Assembly (NCBI GenBank): GCA_947085285.1
Contig: CAMTVZ010000247.1
Location: 1 to 8,972, forward strand
Length of the DNA: 8,972 nucleotides
Source: JASEGV01 sp947085285
GTDB taxonomy: Bacteria; Bacteroidota; Ignavibacteria; UBA10030; BY39
Reading direction: 5' to 3'
The notes beneath the pieces were generated by a model, which had not been told where the DNA came from, did not search any database, and worked only from the letters and a program-made list of their open reading frames with translations. Below, one piece after another: positions 1 to 5,883 of the stretch. The stretch's first letter is position 1. Every line of letters starts with the position of its first letter. Position numbers and translations under genes: made by a program.

Positions 1-796
1 CCTTTAGGTCGGCTCCGCGATTCAATAAATGTGTTGCAAAAGTGTGCCGAAGTACGTGCGGACTTTTTTTCTCGATATCCGAGACCTGTTGAATATAATG
101 GTTCACAATATTATACACTCCTTTGGGATACATACGCTTTCCCCGATTCGAAATAAAAACCGAATGTGCTTCTTTTCCAGATGTATTTTCTGTGAACAAT
201 TCTTCACGTCTCAGAAGATATTTTTTCAATGCCGATTTTGCTTTTTCGCCAAATGGAGCTATACGGACTTTTCGCCCTTTTCCAATAACTTTGAGTGTAT
301 TATTGTACCAATCGATGTTTTCTAATTTCAGTTCAATCAATTCGCTAAGTCGAATCCCAGTGCTGTATAAAATCTCTAACAACGCTTTATCACGCAATCC
401 GGTTACAGTTGCTTCGTCAGGTAGTTCTAACATCTTTGTCATCGCTGATTCTTCTAAAAATGAGGGTAATTTTTTAGGTATCTTTGGAGTTGCGATGTTT
501 ATAGTTGGATTCGATTTAATAATTTTTTTTCTGTACAAGTACTTGAAATATGAGCGTATAGAAGATAGTTTTCTGGCAATACTTTTTTTGGATATCCCAC
601 CTTCGATAAGTTCGCCTAAGAAAAGTCGAATTGTAAGATTATCAATACTTTCTATTGCGTATGTTTTAGAAGAAAAATGCTTTACGAAAAACGAGTTCAA
701 TTGTAGCAAGTCGTCCTCGTACGACCTTATTGTATTTGAGGAATAGTTTTTTTCGAATTTCAGATAATCTAAAAAAGATGTAAGATAATTAAGCAT
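1..796 (-). CDS. xerC: Tyrosine site-specific recombinase XerC/XerD, C-terminus cut by window edge
   Basis: Reading the minus strand from the ATG at 794-796 gives 265 residues without a stop before the window ends; the usual family length is about 300. XerC/XerD recombinases resolve chromosome dimers at dif sites by strand exchange through a tyrosine. Residues about 1-95 form the SAM-like core-binding domain, starting MLNYLTSFLDYLKFEKNYSS. Residues about 110-265 are the catalytic domain, with Arg149 (GIRLSEL), Lys173 (IGKGRKVR) and His247-x-x-Arg250 (PHVLRHTFATHLL). The second conserved His/Trp and the nucleophilic Tyr lie beyond the window. The gene follows the topA stop by 6 bases, so it is probably cotranscribed; no clear Shine-Dalgarno is present. 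The xerC symbol rests on the topA neighbourhood; XerD or an integrase cannot be excluded. The truncation is an edge effect, not damage. Confidence 0.93.
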   Translation of the reverse strand, partial: MLNYLTSFLDYLKFEKNYSSNTIRSYEDDLLQLNSFFVKHFSSKTYAIESIDNLTIRLFLGELIEGGISKKSIARKLSSIRSYFKYLYRKKIIKSNPTINIATPKIPKKLPSFLEESAMTKMLELPDEATVTGLRDKALLEILYSTGIRLSELIELKLENIDWYNNTLKVIGKGRKVRIAPFGEKAKSALKKYLLRREELFTENTSGKEAHSVFISNRGKRMYPKGVYNIVNHYIQQVSDIEKKSPHVLRHTFATHLLNRGADLK

Positions 797-802
797 ATCA
801 AA

Positions 803-3061
803 TTAACTTGCTTCGGCTTCTAAAAAAGTTATCTCGACTTTAGCTTTGCAACTTGGACATACGTAATGCGTTCCTGTTTTTTGAGAGAATTTTTCGATTA
901 AATAGGGCGAACCACAAACATCACACGGTTTATCGACCGGTTTATTCCAAGATGCGAAATCGCACTCAGGGTACTTTGAACAGCCATAGAATATTCGTTT
1001 ACTCTTTGTTCTTCTTTCTATTAAATTACCCTCTTTACATGTTGGGCATTTCATTGGCATCGAGATAGGTTTTGTATTAGTGCAAGTGGGATAATTTGAA
1101 CAACCAAGAAAAGTTCCAAATTTACTGGAACGGACGATCATATCGGCACCACATTTTTCGCATTTCATACCTTCGAGGTGCTCGTGTTTTTCTAAATCGC
1201 CCTCAATAGCTTTAGTATTTTTGCATCCCGGATATCCTGAGCAAGCTTTAAATCTACCATTTCGCCCCCATTTTATTACCATCGGTTTCCCGCAAAGTTC
1301 ACAAGGCTCATTAGTTGTTTCCTGTAACGATTTTTTAATTTCATCAGCGAGTTTAACACGTTTTTCTAATGCTTTGCTGAATGGGATATAAAAATCGTCC
1401 ATCACTTTTTTGTATGTCCGTTTACCCGATGCGATTGTATCTAATTCTTCTTCCATCTTAGCAGTAAATTTAACGTTCAGAATCTCAGGAAAATTTTGTG
1501 CTAACAAACGGTTGACACTCATTCCTAATTCGAGAGCATACAATTTTCTCTCCCTCTGTTCAACATATTTGCGGTCAACTATTGTACTAACTATCATTGC
1601 GTAAGTGCTCGGACGACCAATCCCGTAAGCTTCCAAATCTTTTACCAAACTGCTTTCGCTATAACGAGCTGGTGGTTTTGTAAAATGTTGTTTCGGGATC
1701 ATATTCAGCAGGTGAGCAATATCGTTAATATGAAGATGGGCTGGAATCTTTGAAACAGGATCGGCATCGGGTGTAACTCCGTTTTCTTCTTGTATGTCGT
1801 CGTAAACTTGCAAGAAACCACGAAACTTGGGGGTAGTACCAGTAGCACGGAATAAATAATCGCCCCCTGTTAATTCAACAGTTACCTGATCAAATTCGGC
1901 TGACGACATTTGTGAAGCCACAAAACGATTCCATATAAGTTCGTACAATTTATATAAATCTGTATTGTGAAGGTATTTTTTTATTGCTTTGGGATTATAC
2001 TTCATTATTGTTGGGCGAATTGCTTCGTGAGCATCTTGCGAAGCTTTACCCTTTTTAAATTGGCGTGCTTCTTTAGGTAAATAATCGCCACCATAATTGT
2101 TAAAAATAAATTCGCGAACAGCTGTAATTGATTCGGTACTTAAACGTGTTGAATCGGTACGCATATAAGTAATCAAACCAACCAATCCATCTTCTCCGAT
2201 TTCGACCCCCTCGTAAAGATTTTGAGCTAATTGCATTGTTTTCTTTGCTGAGAAACCGAGGCGCGACGCTGCTTCCTGTTGAAGCGTACTTGTAATAAAT
2301 GGGGCTGGAGGATTTCGTTTGACTAGTTTTTTCTGAAGATTTGAAATTTTATAATGCTGATTCGTGAGATCATTTATGTATCCTTTTGCAGTAGTTTCGT
2401 CCGAAATTTTTGGCTCTTGACCTGCAACTTGAACGAGTTTGGCAAAGAATGGCTCACTTTTATCGGTTTTAAACTCACCAGTGATCGACCAGTATTCTTC
2501 ACTAACGAAATTTTGAATAAGTTCTTCGCGTTCACAAATCAGACGCAGGGCAACCGATTGAACCCGCCCGGCAGACAAACCATAATAGAATGTTTTCCAA
2601 AGGAAAGGACTGATTTTATAACCCACAATTCGATCCATCGCACGGCGTGCTCGTTGTGAGTCGACTAATTGCTGGTCTATCTTGTGAGGATTTTTCATCG
2701 CTTCATTTATTCCAGAGGCTGTAATTTCATGGAAAAGAACACGATATATATTTTTGTTAAACTTCTGGATTTCTTCTGCAATATCATAGGCAATCGCTTC
2801 CCCTTCTCGGTCGGGGTCGGTCGCTAAATAGACAGCATCAGCTTCTGAACTTAGGCGGCATAATTTTTTAACGACTTCTACTTTCTTCTCGATTAATTCA
2901 AAATTCAGTTTGTAGTCGTTATCAACATCCACTGAAAGTTTATTTTTGGGGAGGTTTTTTATGTGCCCTACCGATGCTTCGACTGTAAAATTTTTCCCTA
3001 AATATTTTTTCACCGTCTTTGCTTTTGATGGAGATTCGACGATGACTAACGATTTATTCAT
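803..3061 (-). CDS. topA: DNA topoisomerase I (type IA)
   Basis: This 752-residue protein relaxes negatively supercoiled DNA through a 5'-phosphotyrosine intermediate. The N-terminal TOPRIM domain carries Glu9 (VIVESPSKAK) and the acidic triad Asp82, Asp84, Glu86 (TDPDREGEAI). The active-site tyrosine is Tyr299, followed by Arg301 (GLITYMRTDSTRLS). The strand-passage core continues through the GIGRPSTYA motif at 480-488. The C-terminus has four four-cysteine ribbons: Cys587/590/607/613, 634/637/654/660, 672/675/694/700 and 713/716/735/738. Length and architecture are normal for bacterial TopA, and no frameshift is visible. The start is the ATG at 3059-3061, directly before the conserved VIVESPSKA strand. 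It lies 18 bases after smg and 6 bases before the recombinase gene, consistent with one operon. No obvious Shine-Dalgarno precedes it. Confidence 0.98.
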   Translation of the reverse strand: MNKSLVIVESPSKAKTVKKYLGKNFTVEASVGHIKNLPKNKLSVDVDNDYKLNFELIEKKVEVVKKLCRLSSEADAVYLATDPDREGEAIAYDIAEEIQKFNKNIYRVLFHEITASGINEAMKNPHKIDQQLVDSQRARRAMDRIVGYKISPFLWKTFYYGLSAGRVQSVALRLICEREELIQNFVSEEYWSITGEFKTDKSEPFFAKLVQVAGQEPKISDETTAKGYINDLTNQHYKISNLQKKLVKRNPPAPFITSTLQQEAASRLGFSAKKTMQLAQNLYEGVEIGEDGLVGLITYMRTDSTRLSTESITAVREFIFNNYGGDYLPKEARQFKKGKASQDAHEAIRPTIMKYNPKAIKKYLHNTDLYKLYELIWNRFVASQMSSAEFDQVTVELTGGDYLFRATGTTPKFRGFLQVYDDIQEENGVTPDADPVSKIPAHLHINDIAHLLNMIPKQHFTKPPARYSESSLVKDLEAYGIGRPSTYAMIVSTIVDRKYVEQRERKLYALELGMSVNRLLAQNFPEILNVKFTAKMEEELDTIASGKRTYKKVMDDFYIPFSKALEKRVKLADEIKKSLQETTNEPCELCGKPMVIKWGRNGRFKACSGYPGCKNTKAIEGDLEKHEHLEGMKCEKCGADMIVRSSKFGTFLGCSNYPTCTNTKPISMPMKCPTCKEGNLIERRTKSKRIFYGCSKYPECDFASWNKPVDKPCDVCGSPYLIEKFSQKTGTHYVCPSCKAKVEITFLEAEAS

Positions 3062-3079
3062 ATAATAATTGCTTTCGTT

Positions 3080-3532
3080 TCAGTTGATAGTTTCGTTTTC
3101 GTAAGAAGAATTTCCAAAAACGTTTTCGTCTTTTTGAAAAATAATTGAGGCAGTTATCGCTATCATTTCTTTTAAATCTACTGGATGCGAATAATTTATC
3201 ATTATTCTTTCGATAATAAATTCCATTTCGAGGTCGCTAAGTATTTCGAGTTCGCGAAGTTGTAACAAATAACCGTATGCTTCGGGAAGAATCATTAGTT
3301 TTTCTACATCATGAAGAATCCGATGGGAATTCTTTTTTTCTGATGATTTAACATTTAAATTCATTTCGGTTAAATACAACCTATCGAACAACCAGCTGAA
3401 GGCGGCGTTCATTTCGGAGGTTGTAAAGCCCAATTTCTCTAATTTTTGGAGATCAATTTCCTGTAGAGATTTCTGGGTTGTTTTAATTTCGTTTAAGAGG
3501 TAAACTATTATTTCTATAATTCTTTCTTGCAT
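3080..3532 (-). CDS. smg: Smg / DUF494 family protein
   Basis: This 150-residue protein matches the Smg (DUF494) pattern. It has an N-terminal helix of the type I-x-x-I-V-Y-L-x-x-E, then GFTTSEMNAAFSWLFDR near residues 35-51 (in E. coli Smg the equivalent is GFEREDIYNALLWLEKL). A central RILHDVEKLMI segment follows, then LRELEILSDLEMEFIIERIM near residues 92-111. The protein looks soluble and mainly helical; the molecular function of the family is not established. In Proteobacteria smg lies between dprA and topA, and here too it directly precedes topA (18 bases). Its ATG (3530-3532) overlaps the ybeY stop by one base in a TAATG arrangement, which suggests translational coupling. No separate ribosome binding site is apparent. 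Confidence 0.88.
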   Translation of the reverse strand: MQERIIEIIVYLLNEIKTTQKSLQEIDLQKLEKLGFTTSEMNAAFSWLFDRLYLTEMNLNVKSSEKKNSHRILHDVEKLMILPEAYGYLLQLRELEILSDLEMEFIIERIMINYSHPVDLKEMIAITASIIFQKDENVFGNSSYENETIN

Positions 3533-3960
3533 TACTGTAATTTAAAAATATTTTTGTATTTTCCTAAATACATATCTTCCAACAAACTCATTTTCTTTTT
3601 AGTTCGTTGGGTGGTGTCGGTGTATCCAATCAGGTGTAAAGTGCCGTGGATGATTAACCGGTTTAATTCTTCTGATATCTTGACTTTATATTCTTTAGCT
3701 TGACGTTTGGTTTGATCGATATTAATATAAATTTCGCCTTCAATCTTTTTATTATCGTTTAACGGAAAACTTATAACATCTGTAGTCCAATTGTGATTCA
3801 GGTATTGTTTATTCAGTTGAGTAATGTATTCGTCGTCAACGAAAACAATATTGATATTTTTTTGGAGTGTTTTTTCTCCCTTTAAAACCAATTTAACAAG
3901 CGACGTAATTTTTCGCTTATCTATTTTTTGTTTTTTATAATTATTGAAAACCGTAATCAA
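3532..3960 (-). CDS. ybeY: Endoribonuclease YbeY (16S rRNA maturation factor), TTG start
   Basis: This 142-residue metal-dependent RNase belongs to the UPF0054/YbeY family, which acts in 16S rRNA 3'-end processing and ribosome quality control. Visible signatures are TDVISFP (residues 60-66), GEIYINIDQTKRQA (75-88) and the metal site HGTLHLIGYTD, with ligands His105, His109 and Asp115. E. coli has His at the third position; Asp there is, from memory, usual in Bacteroidota-type YbeY. The reading frame has no ATG before the conserved region. The first plausible start is TTG at 3958-3960, and an in-frame stop lies four codons upstream, so a TTG (less likely ATT) start is needed. The stop of the preceding gene is 19 bases away, and the ybeY stop overlaps the smg ATG. 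No good Shine-Dalgarno is visible, which suggests low or coupled translation. Confidence 0.93.
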   Translation of the reverse strand: MITVFNNYKKQKIDKRKITSLVKLVLKGEKTLQKNINIVFVDDEYITQLNKQYLNHNWTTDVISFPLNDNKKIEGEIYINIDQTKRQAKEYKVKISEELNRLIIHGTLHLIGYTDTTQRTKKKMSLLEDMYLGKYKNIFKLQ

Positions 3961-3979
3961 AATAATAGCTTATGATAAA

Positions 3980-4435
3980 TTATTTTTCAGGCAATAAACT
4001 TTCGGTTAACGACAAAGCGATACCCGACATCATTACTTCTGGTGCAAGTTGAGTAAAATCGCCAGAAAGGATTTTTCGGTCGACGTTAGCATAGAGCGAA
4101 CAGCCGGCTTCACGTTCTACAATTAATCCGCTCAGTTTACCGTTCATATCTCCGATAAATGTAACTTCATTCAACTCTTCACTCACTGCAAATCCTGTAC
4201 AAAAATGTAATTGCAAGAATGAATTAAGTGCATAAACCGAAATCATAGTACCAATTTTATCACCGATTAATATATTGGGATAAATTTCTAATGCAAGTTT
4301 TCGTTTTTCTTTTTCGTTACGAAGTTCGTAGCGATAAAAATTCCCAATTTTTTTTTGCTTGGCTTTTAGAACATTAGCAATAACCGACAAACTTTTTTTG
4401 TTAAATGTATAAAACTTTTGCGTTTTATTTTTCAT
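3980..4435 (-). CDS. Unrecognised 151-residue protein, first gene of the ybeY-smg-topA run
   Basis: I do not recognise this protein. The first 50 residues are strongly basic (many Lys/Arg). The rest alternates hydrophobic and polar residues like a compact alpha/beta protein, with a Gly-rich FIGDMNGKLSGLIVEREAG stretch near 93-111. It ends in a short helix, SGIALSLTESLLPEK. There is no signal peptide or membrane segment, so it is probably cytoplasmic. Only two cysteines are present and there is no obvious metal site or nucleotide motif. It looks like a real gene: it has an ATG with AAGGA six bases upstream, fills the space between the csp terminator and ybeY, and lies 19 bases from the ybeY start. 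Its place at the head of the operon hints at a role in RNA or ribosome metabolism or in DNA topology, but that is only guilt by association. Confidence 0.8.
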   Translation of the reverse strand: MKNKTQKFYTFNKKSLSVIANVLKAKQKKIGNFYRYELRNEKEKRKLALEIYPNILIGDKIGTMISVYALNSFLQLHFCTGFAVSEELNEVTFIGDMNGKLSGLIVEREAGCSLYANVDRKILSGDFTQLAPEVMMSGIALSLTESLLPEK

Positions 4436-4441
4436 TTTAAG

Positions 4442-4446
4442 TCCTT
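4442..4446 (-). promoter_or_regulatory. Ribosome binding site of the 151-residue protein gene
   Basis: On the minus strand the sequence reads AAGGA, then six bases, then ATG at 4433-4435. It is one of the few good Shine-Dalgarno sites in the window and supports this start. It lies only 12 bases beyond the T-run of the csp terminator, so the gene's translation signal almost abuts the end of the csp transcription unit. Confidence 0.65.
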
Positions 4447-4454
4447 AGTTTAAC

Positions 4455-4497
4455 AATAAAAACCCCGTAAGATTCCTCAATCGAGTATCTTCGGGGT
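4455..4497 (-). terminator. Intrinsic terminator downstream of csp
   Basis: On the minus strand ACCCCGAAGAT (4497-4487) pairs with ATCTTACGGGGT (4473-4462), giving 11 base pairs with one bulged base (T at 4468 on the plus strand). Inside, CTC 4476-4478 pairs with GAG 4483-4485 around a 4-base loop. The hairpin runs directly into five T residues (plus-strand A 4458-4462), followed by A and TT. This is a textbook Rho-independent terminator 22 bases after the csp stop codon. It points only in the minus direction; no matching T-run exists on the other side. Confidence 0.9.
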
Positions 4498-4519
4498 GTT
4501 TAGATATTTAAAAACACAA

Positions 4520-4726
4520 TTATCTGACAATAAAAACTCTTTTGGCTTGCAGTCCTTTATTGCTTTCTACAAGCTCAAATTCAATCAGATCACCTTGATC
4601 TAATTTTTTAAAATTTGCTTTTGTTTGGATCTCAGTGTAGTGTACAAAAATATCTTTGCCGTTTTCCCACTGAACAAATCCATAACCTTTTTTCGCATCA
4701 AACCACTTTACCTTGCCTTTTGGCAT
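4520..4726 (-). CDS. csp: Cold-shock protein (CspA family)
   Basis: This is a 68-residue single-domain OB-fold nucleic-acid-binding protein of the CspA family, which binds single-stranded RNA/DNA and melts RNA secondary structure. RNP1 is KGYGFV (residues 13-18) and RNP2 is DIFVHY (25-30); the aromatic/basic contacts Trp9, Phe17, Phe27 and His29 are present. It begins MPKGKVKWFDAKKGYGF, as family members do. The frame stays open 41 codons further upstream, but that region is the leader. The ATG at 4724-4726 is preceded by AGGAGGT at four bases, which fixes the start. It is a single-gene transcription unit with its own promoter and terminator. Members of this family in E. coli can act as transcription antiterminators. 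Whether this one is cold-induced cannot be read from the sequence. Confidence 0.97.
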   Translation of the reverse strand: MPKGKVKWFDAKKGYGFVQWENGKDIFVHYTEIQTKANFKKLDQGDLIEFELVESNKGLQAKRVFIVR

Positions 4727-4926
4727 AACTACCTCCTCGAAAAGTTTTACCATTATAGCCGCACGACATCTCAGGTTAATATTTATTAATTTTGCGACTA
4801 TAGCGGTAAAGTTACCTGAGTGTCTATATAAAAATTTTATATACTTCAATTTTACAACATTCCCCTTAAGTACCTACTGAATTACAAAAGAAAACTAGAC
4901 CAAAACATATAAAGGGCGAATAACTT
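4727..4926 (-). promoter_or_regulatory. csp 5' leader of about 200 nt with inverted repeats
   Basis: If transcription starts about seven bases past the -10 box, near 4926, the csp mRNA carries an untranslated leader of about 200 nt. It contains a perfect A/T-only dyad at 4825-4843 (nine-base arms around one base). A 7-bp inverted repeat CTCAGGT/ACCTGAG has arms 4814-4820 and 4770-4776. A short GGTA/TACC dyad at 4805-4816 overlaps one of those arms, so the two pairings exclude each other. Arms 4805-4810 and 4746-4751 (TTTACC/GGTAAA) could pair just above the ribosome binding site. Long structured leaders are typical of E. coli cspA, where the RNA responds to temperature. The sequence does not resemble the cspA leader by eye; regulation is inferred. 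Confidence 0.55.
4731..4737 (-). promoter_or_regulatory. Strong Shine-Dalgarno of csp
   Basis: The minus strand reads AGGAGGT, then AGTT, then ATG. This near-perfect complement to the 16S rRNA tail decides the start of csp at 4726 against the upstream in-frame ATGs at 4849 and within the leader. It is the strongest ribosome binding site in the window. Confidence 0.88.
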
Positions 4927-4932
4927 GTTGCT

Positions 4933-4961
4933 AATATACAACACGAATTTAATTTTGTCAA
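4933..4961 (-). promoter_or_regulatory. Sigma70-type promoter of csp
   Basis: The minus strand shows TTGACA (4956-4961), a 17-base spacer, and TATATT (4933-4938). This is a perfect -35 box and a five-of-six -10 box at the optimal distance. The -35 box begins 12 bases past the MBL hydrolase stop codon, so csp can be transcribed on its own. The spacer and flanks are A/T-rich. No operator-like dyad is evident within the promoter. Confidence 0.82.
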
Positions 4962-4973
4962 GTCCTTAATTTT

Positions 4974-5870
4974 TTAAACTTCAATTTCCAGCCCCTCGTA
5001 CGAGGCTAAACAAGTAAATTTATAACCACGAATTCTTATCTCTTTTACGCATTTTTGATAAATTTCATCAATTTTTTCATCATTATGCGATGGATCGTGA
5101 TGAAAAAGGATCAAATTTTTTACTTTTCCTTCGGCAGCTACTTTTAGTGAAAATAAATAGTGCGAGTGCCCCCAACCAACCTTATCGAGATATTCCTCGG
5201 GTGTATAGGTGGTATCATAGATTAATACATCGGCGTCCTTCACGAAATCAAAAATTCTCTGATTTGGTTCGGGTTTATATTCGAGATATTTGTTAATAAT
5301 TTCTTGTTCAACATTCCGGACGGTTTGAGTAACATAACGATCGAACGGTTCATTATCGCTTATGTACACAATCGATTTCCCATTTCGAGTGATTCGATAT
5401 CCGATTGCAAAAGTTGGATGATTCAAATATATACTTTTTACATCAGCATCGAAAACTTTAAATTCATCTTCACCAATAGGTTTAAAATTGATTTTTGCTT
5501 TAAGTTCGTTCAATTGTATCGGGAAATATACTTTATTCATCTGATCTGAAATCATATCGGGGAGTGATACAATTTTTGTTTCGCCAGATACGACTGTAAA
5601 TTCGTTTCCAGAAATAAATGCTGGTTTAAAAAATGGGAACCCCTGTATGTGATCCCAATGGGGATGGGATATTAAGACGTAAGCATTTATTGAATCGCCT
5701 GTTTCGATCAGTTTCTCACCAAGATTCCGTATTCCAGTACCTGCATCCAATATTACTAAATTATTGTCATCCAATCGTAACTCGACACAGGGGGTATTAC
5801 CACCGTATTTTACGGTCTGTTTACCCGGAGTTGGGATTGAACCTCTTGTTCCCCAAAATATTAATTTCAT
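4974..5870 (-). CDS. MBL-fold metallo-hydrolase (RNase Z / PhnP-like superfamily)
   Basis: This 298-residue protein is probably a cytoplasmic two-metal hydrolase. It starts MKLIFWGTRGSIPTPG and keeps YGGNTPCVEL (22-31). Candidate ligands are His69, His71, Asp73 and His74 (SHPHWDHIQG, the HxHxDH motif), His151 (LNHPTFAIGYRI), Asp172 (YISDNEP) and His257/His258 (LFHHDPSHND). A further GWGHSHY element (232-238) follows LIYDTTYTPEEY. This pattern places it with Lactamase_B_2 type proteins near RNase Z and PhnP cyclic phosphodiesterases; the substrate cannot be predicted from sequence. The start is the ATG at 5868-5870, the first Met before the conserved strand. It lies 13 bases after the gamma-carbonic anhydrase gene. 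No terminator is seen after it, so some read-through into csp is possible. Confidence 0.9.
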   Translation of the reverse strand: MKLIFWGTRGSIPTPGKQTVKYGGNTPCVELRLDDNNLVILDAGTGIRNLGEKLIETGDSINAYVLISHPHWDHIQGFPFFKPAFISGNEFTVVSGETKIVSLPDMISDQMNKVYFPIQLNELKAKINFKPIGEDEFKVFDADVKSIYLNHPTFAIGYRITRNGKSIVYISDNEPFDRYVTQTVRNVEQEIINKYLEYKPEPNQRIFDFVKDADVLIYDTTYTPEEYLDKVGWGHSHYLFSLKVAAEGKVKNLILFHHDPSHNDEKIDEIYQKCVKEIRIRGYKFTCLASYEGLEIEV

Positions 5871-5883
5871 ATTTTTTCGATTA

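Noticed and set aside
123..746. 207-codon open frame on the plus strand
   Set aside because: It lies opposite the recombinase gene, whose catalytic motifs are clear; the plus-strand translation has no recognisable domain and no ribosome binding site.
1..796. Recombinase as sign of an integron, phage or transposon
   Set aside because: No attachment sites, cassettes or other mobile genes are nearby. Its neighbours are housekeeping genes and topA-xerC linkage is common.
4727..4849. N-terminal extension of the cold-shock protein by 41 codons
   Set aside because: The AGGAGGT site and the family-typical start fix the ATG at 4726. The extension covers the leader and resembles no protein domain.
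4882..4908. Eight-codon leader peptide ORF in the csp leader
   Set aside because: No Shine-Dalgarno precedes it, and it has no run of regulatory codons; short ORFs of this size arise often by chance.
5600..5720. Beta-lactamase resistance gene reading of the MBL protein
   Set aside because: The HxHxDH motif is shared by the whole superfamily. There is no signal peptide, and the flanking motifs match RNase Z/PhnP-like hydrolases.
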